Positions 53,682-62,369 of a DNA stretch of 64,000 nt are shown here, piece after piece; position 1 is the stretch's first letter, and every line of letters begins with the position of its first letter. Under the pieces are notes generated by a model. It did not search any database. It worked only from the letters and a program-made list of their open reading frames with translations, and was not told the DNA's origin. Both the position numbers and the translations under genes were made by a program. Origin of the DNA: Hyphomicrobiales bacterium (lineage in GTDB: Bacteria > Pseudomonadota > Alphaproteobacteria > Rhizobiales > Beijerinckiaceae); NCBI GenBank assembly GCA_900473415.1, contig UCLR01000009.1, forward strand, positions 124,001-188,000, in the 5' to 3' direction.

Positions 53682-54514
53682 GCCGCTGCGACCTTGTCCT
53701 GTGCCGTTCCAGTAAGCGCGAAGGCCACGGCACGAGAAAGCGTCGGCGGGATCACCGAGACATGATTCTCGCCCGGGAACTCCACGAAGCTGCAGGCGAT
53801 CCGGCCCGAGGCTTCGAGGCGCTCGGCCATCTCGGCGGCATTGTCGCGCATGCGAGCCTTGGCGAGCCGCTCGGCCCGCTGCGGCCTGACAGCGAGGCCG
53901 GAACCCTGCTCAAGGCCGCCGACCGTGATCAGCAGCCGGCCGCCGCGGGAATCGCCACGGCGGAAGGCTTCCTCGCTCGCGAGGATCGCGCGATCCTGCC
54001 ACCAGATCGAGGGGCTGCCGGCGACATGGGCCTCGAACAGGCCCGGCCGGGTGAAGAGCGTGTGCAGTGTGAAGAGCCCGCCATAGGAATGGCCGACGAG
54101 GGCGCGCTGGGCCGGATCGAGCGGGGCGAGCCTCTCCACCGCCGGCAGCACCTCGCCGGCGATCATGTCGAGGAAGCGGTCGGCGCCGCCGGGCACCGGC
54201 AGCAGGTCGCCTTGGCGCCGCTCGGCATCGAAGGGCATCTCACCGGGATAGCCGATGCCGATGATGACGGCCGGCCCGACGCCGGTCGCCTCCGGCCTTC
54301 GGGACTGCAGCTCCGCCGTCGCCGCGGCGATCGGGAAGAGGGCGTGTCCGTCGAGCAGCAGCATGGAGGGGAAGCCGCGTGCCGGCGGGGCGCCCGCCGG
54401 CACGGAGATCAGCAGCCGATAGTGCGAGCCGTCCTTCGCCTCGAAGTCGCGCTGCCAGGCCTGCGGCAGCGTGACCGGCTGGTACTCGACATCGGGGCCG
54501 TTCGGCTGCGTCAC
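53678..54514 (-). CDS. alpha/beta hydrolase, IroE/BesA-like siderophore esterase
   Basis: A 278-residue esterase-fold protein. The nucleophile elbow VGHSYGGLFTLHTLF (Ser143), the LLDGHALF segment, SPSIWWQDRAIL and the C-terminal GENHVSV histidine match IroE/BesA-type enzymes, which trim or open ester-linked siderophores. It starts with GTG at 54514 behind a GAGG site, seven bases after the TonB receptor gene. I see no clear signal peptide, so a cytosolic place is likely. Confidence 0.82.
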   Translation of the reverse strand: MTQPNGPDVEYQPVTLPQAWQRDFEAKDGSHYRLLISVPAGAPPARGFPSMLLLDGHALFPIAAATAELQSRRPEATGVGPAVIIGIGYPGEMPFDAERRQGDLLPVPGGADRFLDMIAGEVLPAVERLAPLDPAQRALVGHSYGGLFTLHTLFTRPGLFEAHVAGSPSIWWQDRAILASEEAFRRGDSRGGRLLITVGGLEQGSGLAVRPQRAERLAKARMRDNAAEMAERLEASGRIACSFVEFPGENHVSVIPPTLSRAVAFALTGTAQDKVAAA

Positions 54515-54521
54515 GTTTTCC

Positions 54522-56714
54522 TCACCAACGATAGGACAGCGTCGCGAGAACCGTGCGGCGCAGGCCGAAGGAGCACTGCACGTCGCCGTAGCAGCCCGAG
54601 ATGTACTCCTTGTCGAAGAGATTCTGCGCGTTGACCTGCACCTTCCAGCCCTTGAGCGTCGAGTTGGCCACGCCGAAATCGTAGCTGATCGCGGCATCGA
54701 ACAGCGTGTAGTCGGGCGTGAAGAAGGTGTTGGCCGGGTTGCCCGCGCCCTCGCCGACATAGCGCACGCCGCCGCCCAGACCGAGCCCGGCCAGAGGGCC
54801 CGTCCTGAAATTGTAGAAGGCCCACAGCGCTGCCATGTGCCGGGGCACGACCGGCGGGCGCTTGTGCAGGTCGACGCCGGAGCTCTTCGTCACCTCAGCG
54901 TCGGTATAGGCATAGGACGCGACCAGATCGAGATTCTCGAAGACATTGGCGCGAGCCTCGAACTCGGCGCCGCGCGAGCGGATCTCGCCGGTCTGGACCT
55001 GGAAGGTCGGGTGGAGGAGGTCCGTCGTCGGGACGTTGGTCTGGGTCAGGTCGTAGAGCGAGGCCTGCAGCAAGATCTTCGAGCCCGGCGGCTCGTATTT
55101 GACGCCGATCTCGTACTGCTCGCCCTCGGTCGGCTTGAACGGCGTGCCGCCGAAGGTGGAACCGGCCTGCGGATCGAAGGAGGTCGAGTAGCTCGCATAC
55201 GGCGCCAAGCCGTTGTCGAAATTATACATCAAGGCGACGCGGCCGGTGCGGGCGTCGTCGTCCTGCTTGGTCAGCACGCCGGTCGAAAGAGCACGGCTGT
55301 CGGAGAGAGCCCGGTCGTAGCGTCCGCCGACGAGCAGCGAGAGACGGTCGAGCTTGATCTGGTCCTGCAGGTAGACGCCGTATTGCTTCGTGACCTGCTT
55401 GGTGCCGGCCAGCGCCGGCAGGGCGAAGGGCAGCCGCCCATAGACCGGGTTCGTGAAGTCGAGGTTCTGCACCGTGCCGCCGGCGCCGGTGAAGGCGGTG
55501 CCGTCCGTCCAGTAGCCGTCGACGCCGAACAGCACCTTGTGCGTCAGTGGTCCGGTGACGAAATCGGCCTGGAGCTGGTTGTCGATGCCGGCGGTGCGCG
55601 CCTTTTCGTTCGACATGGTGACGCGGCGCGTCAGCGTCTTCTCGTCGGTCAGGATGCCGCTGGCCGCGACCGTCCGGAAGCGCGACTCGAGATCGGAGAC
55701 GCGGACATTCTGGCGGAAGGTGAAGATGTCGTTGAAGCGGTGCTCGAAGGCGTAGCCGAGATTGGCCTGGTTGCGGCTATAGCCCTCGAAATTCGGCTCG
55801 CCCGGGAAGAACTCGCTGCGGATGCGGCCAGCGCGGCTCGGCAGCACGGTGCCGACCGCCGGGATGAAGCCGTAGAAGCCGGTCTCCGGGTCGCGCTGGA
55901 AGGAGGCCATCAGCGTGAAGGTCGTTGCGCCGCTCGGCCGATAGGTGACGGAGGGCGCGATGAAGACACGCTGGTCCTTGGTGTAGTCGACCTGTGTGTC
56001 GCCGGCCCGGCCGAGCCCGACCACGCGGTAGAGCCAGTGCTTCTCCGGATCGACCGGCCCGCCGATGTCGAAGGCGGCCTGGGCGCGCTCGAAGCTGCCG
56101 AACGTCAGCTGGACCTCGCCGTGCTTCTCTTCCTGTGGCCGCTTGCTGATCATGTTGACCAGACCGCCGGGCTTGACCTGCCCAAACACCACCGAGGAGG
56201 GACCGCGCAGCACCTCGACGCGCTCCAGCCCCCAGGGCTCGAAGGACGGCACCAGGAAGCTGACGCCGCGCAGATAGCGCAGTCCGTCGAGATTGTTGAC
56301 GAAGCCCGCGCCCGTGCCGGCTCCGCCGAAACCGCGGATGAAGACGCTGTCATAGCGGCCGCCGGAGGAGAGACGCGTCTCGCCGAGCACGCCGGCGGTG
56401 TAGCGCAGCGCCTGGCTGACCGTTTGGGCGCCCTGGTCGTCCATCTGCTGGCGAGGCACGACGGTCACCGACTGCGGCGTCTCGATCAGCGGCGTGTCGG
56501 TCTTGGTGGCGCTGTCGCTGCGGCGCACGATATAGCCGTCGACCGGCCCGCTGGCGCGCTCGCCCTGCACCTCGATCGTGTCGAGGCCGATGGCTGCTGC
56601 CGGTGCGGCCTGACCGCTCTGCGCGAGAGCGGCGCCCGACCAGCCGGCGATGACGGCTGCCAATGCCACGCCGGCCTTCCTGGCCGCGCGATTGCCCCTG
56701 ATGATCTGCTTCAT
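54522..56714 (-). CDS. TonB-dependent siderophore receptor
   Basis: A 730-residue outer-membrane receptor of the FhuA/FoxA/FcuA type. Signal peptide to about residue 31 (GAALAQ); TonB box region near ATKTDTPLIETPQSVTVVP; plug domain to about residue 190 (QTVSQALRYTAGVLGE, FIRGFGG, VEVLRGPSSVVFGQVKPGGLVNMISKRP), then a 22-strand barrel (VGGRYDRALSD, FDPQAGSTFGGTPFKPTEGEQYEIGVKYE) ending in LATLSYRW with a terminal aromatic. There is no N-terminal signalling (STN) domain, so it does not use a FecA-type sigma loop. First gene of the minus-strand iron operon. Confidence 0.95.
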   Translation of the reverse strand: MKQIIRGNRAARKAGVALAAVIAGWSGAALAQSGQAAPAAAIGLDTIEVQGERASGPVDGYIVRRSDSATKTDTPLIETPQSVTVVPRQQMDDQGAQTVSQALRYTAGVLGETRLSSGGRYDSVFIRGFGGAGTGAGFVNNLDGLRYLRGVSFLVPSFEPWGLERVEVLRGPSSVVFGQVKPGGLVNMISKRPQEEKHGEVQLTFGSFERAQAAFDIGGPVDPEKHWLYRVVGLGRAGDTQVDYTKDQRVFIAPSVTYRPSGATTFTLMASFQRDPETGFYGFIPAVGTVLPSRAGRIRSEFFPGEPNFEGYSRNQANLGYAFEHRFNDIFTFRQNVRVSDLESRFRTVAASGILTDEKTLTRRVTMSNEKARTAGIDNQLQADFVTGPLTHKVLFGVDGYWTDGTAFTGAGGTVQNLDFTNPVYGRLPFALPALAGTKQVTKQYGVYLQDQIKLDRLSLLVGGRYDRALSDSRALSTGVLTKQDDDARTGRVALMYNFDNGLAPYASYSTSFDPQAGSTFGGTPFKPTEGEQYEIGVKYEPPGSKILLQASLYDLTQTNVPTTDLLHPTFQVQTGEIRSRGAEFEARANVFENLDLVASYAYTDAEVTKSSGVDLHKRPPVVPRHMAALWAFYNFRTGPLAGLGLGGGVRYVGEGAGNPANTFFTPDYTLFDAAISYDFGVANSTLKGWKVQVNAQNLFDKEYISGCYGDVQCSFGLRRTVLATLSYRW

Positions 56715-56878
56715 GACGGTATTCGCATTCCTGCCCGGCGCTACCGCGCCCCCTCTCGGGTTCTTTCAGGAAGGGCCGCCGGGCAGCAATGCGCTCGGCT
56801 TTCGATTCCGGCAGTATTTCTTTCGGAGGAGTTTCGAATGCGTCGAAGCAAGATCGACAGGGGCAAATGCGGCTTGAA

Positions 56879-57736
56879 TCAGCGCAGAGCGCTCGGGGCG
56901 ATGCCGAAGCGCTTGCGGAAGAGCCCGGAAAAATGGGCCGGGCTGTAGCCGACGCGGAAGGCCGCGACCGCGACGCTCGCTTCCCCGTTCGCGATCATGG
57001 CATAGGCCTGCTGCAGCCGGTGCTCCTGCAGATACTCGAAGACGCTCGCGCCGAACTCGGCCCGGAAGGCGGAGGTGAGCTTGGTCGGGTTCAACCCGCT
57101 GAGCCGCGCAAGCTCGGTCAGGCTCGGCGGCTCCTGCACCGATTCCAGCAGCCGGTCGCGCACCGCATGGATCTGCTCGCGCAGCCGCGGATTGAGCCTG
57201 GCTGCCCGGGCGGGCCTGTCGCCCAGCACCTCGTCCAGCACCAGCGCGCCGAGCTCCAGCGCCTTTCCGGCGAGATAAAGCGGGCGCAGCGACGGCCCGA
57301 CCGGACATTCCGCCATCTGCTGTGCCAGCGCGCGGATCGGCGCGCTCGCGGGCCGCACCCAAAGGCCGGCATCGCCGGAGCAGGCCATCCTTGCGGCCTT
57401 CGCGACTTCGGCACCGAACTCGCGCGCCACGAAATCGAAGTCGAACTGCATCAGCGCATAGCGCAGGGCCCCGCCGGCGAGGACGGTGCGCCGCTGCGTG
57501 TGCTGCCCGCCATTGGCGGCGACGAGAACGGCGGGCCCGTCGAGCAGCACCGCCGGGCGGTCATCGAGCTCCAGCGCCTGCCGGCCTTCGAGCATGACGG
57601 CGACCTTCAGGCCCGGCCGCATCGGCCCGACCACGCGTTCGCCCTGTCGGATCGCGAAGCTGCCGGCGGAGAGAGAAAATTGGCGCGAGAACAGTTCCAG
57701 GCTGGCGGCGGGCAAACTGGTGGAACCGGGTGACAT
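56879..57736 (-). CDS. AraC-family transcriptional regulator of the iron locus
   Basis: A 285-residue regulator with a C-terminal AraC/XylS helix-turn-helix pair (about 180-285: PPSLTELARLSGLNPTKLTSAFRAEFGASVFEYLQEHRL and VAVAAFRVGYSPAHFSGLFRKRFGIAPS). The N-terminal ~170 residues form a sensor region of the PchR/siderophore-AraC kind. Its position 164 bases upstream of the TonB receptor gene, in the same direction, matches PchR-type regulators that activate receptor genes when the iron-loaded siderophore is present. Confidence 0.87.
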   Translation of the reverse strand: MSPGSTSLPAASLELFSRQFSLSAGSFAIRQGERVVGPMRPGLKVAVMLEGRQALELDDRPAVLLDGPAVLVAANGGQHTQRRTVLAGGALRYALMQFDFDFVAREFGAEVAKAARMACSGDAGLWVRPASAPIRALAQQMAECPVGPSLRPLYLAGKALELGALVLDEVLGDRPARAARLNPRLREQIHAVRDRLLESVQEPPSLTELARLSGLNPTKLTSAFRAEFGASVFEYLQEHRLQQAYAMIANGEASVAVAAFRVGYSPAHFSGLFRKRFGIAPSALR

Positions 57737-57802
57737 CGCGACCTCTGTGACGGTTGCGCGACGCTACCGGCTGATTGAAAGAAAGACAAGCAAAATCAAT
57801 AG

Positions 57803-57819
57803 TTTATACGAGTTCTAAG
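57803..57819. promoter_or_regulatory. Irr (ICE)-like box upstream of the AraC regulator
   Basis: TTTATAC-GAG-TTCTAAG matches the recalled Irr element TTTAGAA-N3-TTCTAAA in 11 of 14 positions, with a near-perfect right half. It lies 67-83 bases before the regulator start in a short AT-rich stretch. Together with the box at 46773 it would place both ends of the iron locus under iron control. Confidence 0.4.
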
Positions 57820-57831
57820 GTTTGTCGCGGC

Positions 57832-57930
57832 CGTCATTATCGGGCGGGGCAAAGCTCCGACCCGAAAATCTCTTGCAGGATAAGGCGCCCTTTCGTCCTG
57901 AGATGCTCGGGTCGAGCCCGAGCATGACGG
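57832..57930. repeat. REP-like palindromic element, copy 4 (degenerate)
   Basis: A diverged left arm (57832-57872, CGTCATTATCGGGC and CCGACCCGAAAATCTC) and a good right arm (57900-57930, GAGATGCTCGGGTCGAGCCC then GAGCATGACGG). It resembles copy 1 and lies between the AraC start and the end of the XRE-cupin gene. Confidence 0.65.
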
Positions 57931-57941
57931 AGCTCCCCCGC

Positions 57942-58520
57942 TTACAGATAAGGCGGCGAGCAGGCGCTCACCACGATGCAGCGCTCCACTCCGATATTGC
58001 GGAAGCGATGCGGGGTGCGGCTGTCGAAGAGATAGGCGTCGCCCGGCTTCAGCACCTTGATCTGGTCGCCGACCGTGATCTCTAGCTCGCCGGCCAGCAC
58101 GACGCCGCCCTCATGCGAGTCGTGCTTCAGCATGGCGACGCCGGTATCGGCGCCTGGCTCGTAGGATTCGTGCAGGATCTGCAGGTTGTGCGCCTGCGCG
58201 TCTCCGACCTGGCGGAAGGACATCTGCCCGCGGCTCTCGCCGCCATTCACCTGGTGCAGCCGCGAGGTGAGGTCGAGCAGGTCCGGGGCCTCGAAGAAGA
58301 CCTTGTCGCGGGGCGCGCGCGCCTCGTCAAAGAAATTCACCATCGACATCGGGATCCCGTCGAGGATTTTGCGCAGCGACGCGACCGAGGGGCTGTTGCG
58401 GTTCTGCTCAATCAGCGAGATCAGGCTATGCGTGACGCCGGAGCGGGCCGCGAGTTCCCGCTGGGAAAGCCCGGCGGCAAGCCGGATCGCCCGCAATCTG
58501 CCGCCCACGTCGAAGCTCAT
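57942..58520 (-). CDS. XRE-family regulator with cupin domain (PuuR-like)
   Basis: A 192-residue regulator with helix-turn-helix (IRLAAGLSQRELAARSGVTHSLISLIEQNRNSPSVASL-type, residues 11-47) and C-terminal cupin (about 110-185: GVAMLKHDSHEGGVVLAGELEITVGDQIKVLKPGDAYLFDSRTPHRF). PuuR-like proteins regulate polyamine and amine use. It is divergent from an amidohydrolase and ABC importer operon, which it likely controls. The start is the ATG at 58520. Confidence 0.87.
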   Translation of the reverse strand: MSFDVGGRLRAIRLAAGLSQRELAARSGVTHSLISLIEQNRNSPSVASLRKILDGIPMSMVNFFDEARAPRDKVFFEAPDLLDLTSRLHQVNGGESRGQMSFRQVGDAQAHNLQILHESYEPGADTGVAMLKHDSHEGGVVLAGELEITVGDQIKVLKPGDAYLFDSRTPHRFRNIGVERCIVVSACSPPYL

Positions 58521-58832
58521 TGGCCACTCTCCCTCGCGGTTCCGCGCGCCTTGTATACCCTGCGCGCTATGCAGGAGACCCCTGCTCGGAGCCTCTTGCG
58601 TCGCTCAATATTCTGAGCAATGCTGACATAAGCCAACAAGAAAAAACTGGCTGGGGAACAGGCGGAGTGGGTTAATTTTCGCAACCGGATCTTACCGTCC
58701 AGGGTGAAAAGACCAATCCGTACAGTGAATGGGTGTGGGATCGAAGTATCGATTCCGCAAGACGATAGGCTATTGCCAATCGTTGCATAGCGGTGGCGCG
58801 CGGCGTCAGTTTAGTCGTGAGAGCAGGGGTAG
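58521..58832. other. divergent regulatory region between XRE-cupin and amidohydrolase genes
   Basis: A 312-base gap without a credible gene. It holds an inverted repeat GCTCA-N6-TGAGC (58603-58618), an AT-richer zone (58620-58680) and a GAGCAGGGG ribosome site before the amidohydrolase start. I could not pick one convincing -35/-10 pair for either direction. No tRNA or small-RNA signature is seen. Confidence 0.5.
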
Positions 58833-60479
58833 ATGACGAAAGCCGATACCGTTTTGTTGAATGGCCGGATCTTCTGCGGCCTGGCGGAAGGATTCGTCGA
58901 CGCCCTCGCGATCGGTGCCGGCAAGGTTCTCGCGGCGGGCCCGGCGGCCGAGATCACCGCCTTGCAGGGGCCGGGCACGAAAATCGTCGACCTCGCCGGC
59001 CGTGCCGCCATTCCCGGCCTCAACGACGCGCATATGCATCTGCTGCCGCTCGGCCTCGGAATGAGCGAGGTCAATCTGCGCCCCGAAGAAGGCGTGCGCA
59101 GCGTCGACGAGATCCTGCGTCGCATCGGGCTCGCCGCGAAGGGCAAGAAGCCGGGCGAGTGGGTGTTCGGCCGCGGATACGATCACAATGAGCTCGCCGA
59201 GGGCCGCCACCCGACCGCCGAAGAGCTTGACCGTGTCGCCCCCGACAATCCCGTCTACATCAAGCGCACTTGCGGCCATGTCGGCGTGGTCAATGGCCGG
59301 GCTATGCAGGCAGCCGGCATCGGCCACAACACGCCGAGCCCGGATGGCGGCCTGATCGAGCGCCGCGACAACAAGCTTACCGGGCTACTGGCCGAAAGCG
59401 CGCTGCGGCTGATCGTCGAGGCGATGCCGCGTCCGAGCCTCGCCGAGCTCAAGGCCGCGATCGAGAAGGCCGGGCACTACATGCTCGCGCAGGGCTTCAC
59501 CAGCGTCATGGATGCAGGCGTCGGCATGACCGCCGGCATGGCCGAGATCGAGGCCTATGAGGATGTCGCCCGCGCCGGCACACTGCCTGTCCGCACCTGG
59601 GTCTGCATCTACGGCAATGCCGATGGCATCGGCGACGAGGCCCATGCGGCGGGCTATCGCTTCGGCCGCGAGGTCGGGCTCCTGCGCTATGGCGCGATGA
59701 AGGTCTTCGGGGATGGCAGCGCCGGCGGCCTGACCGCAGCGATGAGCGAGCCCTACATCGTCGGCGAGCCCGAGAACCGCGGCATCTTCATCTATCCCGA
59801 GGCGCAGATGCACGGCTATCTCGCCCACTATCACAAGCTCGGCTACCAGCTGGCGATCCATGCGATCGGCGATGCGGCGATCGAGCAGGTGCTCTCCGGC
59901 ATCGAGAAGGCCGACAGCCCCGAGCATCCGATCCGCGGTCGCCGCCACCGCATCGAGCATTGCGGTTTCCTGACCGACGGGCAGCTCGCGCGCATGGCCG
60001 CCGCCGGCATCGACCCGGTGCCGCAGCCGGTCTTCATCTACGAATTCGGCGATCTCTACGTCACCAATCTCGGGCAGCAGCGCGCCGACGCCTCCTATCC
60101 GATGCGCAAATGGCTCGATGCCGGGCTGCATGCGGCGGCGAGTTCCGACGCGCCGGTCTGCGCGACGGACCCGTTCAAGAACCTCTTCACGATGGTCACC
60201 CGCAAGACCAAGCGCGGCACCGTCATCGGCGGTGGCGAGACGCTCTCCATGGAAGAGGCGGTCCACGCCTATACCGCGCTCGGCGCCTACACCCAGTTCG
60301 CAGAGGACAGCGTCGGCCGGCTCGTGCCGGGCCAGCTCGCCGACATCGCCGTGCTCTCCCGCGACATCTTCTCGATTCCGGTCGAGGCGGTCGAGAACGA
60401 GGTCCGCTGCGACCTGACGCTGCTCGGCGGCGAGGTGGTCTTCGACCGGCTCGGCCAGTTCGCAGCCGCCGCGCAGTAG
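58833..60479 (+). CDS. amidohydrolase family protein (YtcJ-like)
   Basis: A 548-residue metal-dependent hydrolase of the Amidohydro_3 group. The N-terminal metal motif is NDAHMHLLPLG; HRIEHCGFL supplies further histidines; and SSDAPVCATDPF the catalytic aspartate. The closing GRLVPGQLADIAVLSRDIF is the family's C-terminal beta-sandwich return. There is no signal peptide. It precedes the permease genes by 12 bases, so it likely hydrolyses the imported compound, perhaps an amide or carbamate. Substrate not assignable. Confidence 0.88.
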   Translation: MTKADTVLLNGRIFCGLAEGFVDALAIGAGKVLAAGPAAEITALQGPGTKIVDLAGRAAIPGLNDAHMHLLPLGLGMSEVNLRPEEGVRSVDEILRRIGLAAKGKKPGEWVFGRGYDHNELAEGRHPTAEELDRVAPDNPVYIKRTCGHVGVVNGRAMQAAGIGHNTPSPDGGLIERRDNKLTGLLAESALRLIVEAMPRPSLAELKAAIEKAGHYMLAQGFTSVMDAGVGMTAGMAEIEAYEDVARAGTLPVRTWVCIYGNADGIGDEAHAAGYRFGREVGLLRYGAMKVFGDGSAGGLTAAMSEPYIVGEPENRGIFIYPEAQMHGYLAHYHKLGYQLAIHAIGDAAIEQVLSGIEKADSPEHPIRGRRHRIEHCGFLTDGQLARMAAAGIDPVPQPVFIYEFGDLYVTNLGQQRADASYPMRKWLDAGLHAAASSDAPVCATDPFKNLFTMVTRKTKRGTVIGGGETLSMEEAVHAYTALGAYTQFAEDSVGRLVPGQLADIAVLSRDIFSIPVEAVENEVRCDLTLLGGEVVFDRLGQFAAAAQ

Positions 60480-60491
60480 GAGGCCTCGTCC

Positions 60492-61430
60492 ATGCTGCGG
60501 CATACGCTGCAAAGGCTCGTGCTGGTCCTGCCCGTCCTGCTCGGCGTGCTTTTGATCGGCTTCCTGCTCATGCAGGTGGTGCCGACCGATCCGGCCCAGG
60601 TCCGGGCCGGCCCGACCGCGACGCAGGACATCGTCCAGGCGATCCGCCAGGAGCTCGGTCTCGACCAGCCGCTCTGGAAGCAGTTCCTGATCTACATCAC
60701 GCGGTTGTTGCAGGGCGATCTCGGCGTCTCGATCATCAACAACGTCCCGGTGATGCAGGAGCTCGGCAACACCATCGGCCCGACGCTCGAGCTGATGTTC
60801 GCCTCGCTGATCTGGGCGATCCCGCTCGGCATGGCTCTCGGCACGCTCGGTGCCTACTACCGCGGCTCGCTGCTCGATCGCGCGATCATGGCCGTCTCGG
60901 TCGCGGGCGTCTCCCTGCCGGTCTTCTTCCTGGGCCTGGGGCTCATCTGGCTCTTCGGCTTCAAGTACCCGATCCTGCCCTTCACCGGCCGCGTCGGGCC
61001 GATCTGGACCTGGGAAGGGCTGCAGGGGATCATCCTGCCCGCAATCACGCTGGGCGGCGTCTTCGTCGGCCCCGTCGCGCGCATGACGCGCACCTCCGTT
61101 CTCGACGAGCTCGGCGCCGACCATGTCCGCACTGCCCGCGCCAAGGGGCTGGCCGAGGGCGTGGTGGTGCTCAGGCACACGCTGCGCAACGCTCTTGTGC
61201 CGGTCGTCACCCTGATCGGCCTGCAGATCGGCTTCCTGCTCGGCGGCGCCGTCGTGACCGAGACGGTCTTCAGCTGGCCCGGCATCGGACGGCTGGCGGT
61301 CGGCGCCATCCTGTCGAGCGACCTGCCGATGGCGCAGGGCACGATCATCGTGCTCTCGCTCGGCTTCATCCTGATCAATCTTACGGTGGACGTCCTTTAT
61401 GCCGTGCTCGATCCGCGCGTGAGGGCCTGA
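60492..61430 (+). CDS. peptide-type ABC transporter permease (DppB-like)
   Basis: A 312-residue permease of the OppB/DppB family with six helices: MLRHTLQRLVLVLPVLLGVLL, VPTDPAQVRAGPTATQDIV, and the C-terminal coupling loop TARAKGLAEGVVVLRHTLRNALVPVVTLIG. The GAVVTETVFSWPGIGRL segment is a family hallmark. Its stop overlaps the start of the partner permease (TGATG). Confidence 0.93.
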   Translation: MLRHTLQRLVLVLPVLLGVLLIGFLLMQVVPTDPAQVRAGPTATQDIVQAIRQELGLDQPLWKQFLIYITRLLQGDLGVSIINNVPVMQELGNTIGPTLELMFASLIWAIPLGMALGTLGAYYRGSLLDRAIMAVSVAGVSLPVFFLGLGLIWLFGFKYPILPFTGRVGPIWTWEGLQGIILPAITLGGVFVGPVARMTRTSVLDELGADHVRTARAKGLAEGVVVLRHTLRNALVPVVTLIGLQIGFLLGGAVVTETVFSWPGIGRLAVGAILSSDLPMAQGTIIVLSLGFILINLTVDVLYAVLDPRVRA

Positions 61431-62338
61431 TGAGCTCCGTGACCGACCAGATCGACAGCGCCACGGGCGCGGCGGACGCTGCCGTCGTGGCTGCCGCCTC
61501 GGCGCCGCGCCGCAAATCGGCGTTCCGGATGCTGTTCTCCGACGTGGGTGCGTGCATCGCGCTCGTGCTCGTCGTGCTGGCGATCCTCGCCGCCGCTTTC
61601 GCGCCCTGGCTGGCGCCGACCGACCCCTATGGCAACGACCTCGCCAACACGCTGAAGGCGCCGGGCGAAGTGGGGCTGCTCGGCACGGACGGGCAGGGAC
61701 GTGACATGATCACCCGCCTGCTCTTCGGCCTCAGGACGACGCTGCTGATGGGGCTGGCCTCTGTCACCTTCGGCTGCTTGACCGGTGGCGTCATCGGCTT
61801 CGCCGCCGCCTATTACCCGTCGCTCTCGGGCATCCTGATGCGGATGATGGACGTGCTCTTGTCCTTCCCCGCCATCCTCTTCGGCCTCGCCATCGCGGCG
61901 ATCTTCGGCCCCGGCCTGACGGCGGTCATCATTGCGCTCTCGATCGCGACTGTGCCCCTGATGGCGCGCGTCGTGCGTGGCTCGGCGCTGGTCGTGCTGC
62001 AGCAGGGCTATATCGAGGCGGCGCGCTCGCTGGGCCTGAGCGATCTGCGCATCATCCTGCGCTACGTGCTGCCGAACTGCCTCTCGGCGATGTTCGTCTT
62101 CGTCACGCTGCGTTTCGGCCAGGTCATCCTGCTCGGCGCGGCGCTCTCCTTCCTGGGACTCGGCGCCCAGCCGCCCGCCGCCGAGCTCGGCGCCATGGCG
62201 GCGGACGGACGCAACTTCCTGTTCTTCGCGCCGCACGTCTCGGTGCTGCCGAGCCTCGTGATCTTCGCGGTCGTGTTGGCATTCAACGTGCTGGGCGACG
62301 CGCTGCGCGACGCGCTCGACCCGAAGCTGCGCAAATAA
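61430..62338 (+). CDS. peptide-type ABC transporter permease (DppC-like)
   Basis: A 302-residue OppC/DppC-type permease. After a cytosolic N-tail of ~30 residues come six helices, LLGTDGQGRDMITRLLFGLRTTL, the coupling loop YIEAARSLGLSDLRIILRYVLPN and GAALSFLGLGAQPPAAELGAM, all characteristic. The frame is open far upstream in the antisense-free overlap, but the ATG at 61430 in the DppB-like stop is the family start. Confidence 0.93.
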   Translation: MSSVTDQIDSATGAADAAVVAAASAPRRKSAFRMLFSDVGACIALVLVVLAILAAAFAPWLAPTDPYGNDLANTLKAPGEVGLLGTDGQGRDMITRLLFGLRTTLLMGLASVTFGCLTGGVIGFAAAYYPSLSGILMRMMDVLLSFPAILFGLAIAAIFGPGLTAVIIALSIATVPLMARVVRGSALVVLQQGYIEAARSLGLSDLRIILRYVLPNCLSAMFVFVTLRFGQVILLGAALSFLGLGAQPPAAELGAMAADGRNFLFFAPHVSVLPSLVIFAVVLAFNVLGDALRDALDPKLRK

Positions 62339-62369
62339 TCGTCAAAACCAAAGAAGGGGACCTGCTCGC

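Noticed and set aside
54471-56948. An 825-codon open frame on the + strand
   Set aside because: It runs antisense to the TonB receptor gene and has Arg/Ala/Gly-rich, low-complexity composition with no motif; it is a high-GC frame artefact.
56821-56948. Small gene with a GGAGG site and ATG at 56838
   Set aside because: The frame is antisense to the AraC regulator's C-terminal end and encodes a basic, low-information peptide; the ribosome-site match is likely chance.
2129-57930. CRISPR array or phage attachment sites from repeated palindromes
   Set aside because: The four palindromic elements are far apart, differ in sequence and have no regular spacers, cas genes, integrase or tRNA nearby.
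59385-61178. A 597-codon open frame on the minus strand
   Set aside because: It is antisense to the amidohydrolase and DppB-like genes and has no recognisable domain.
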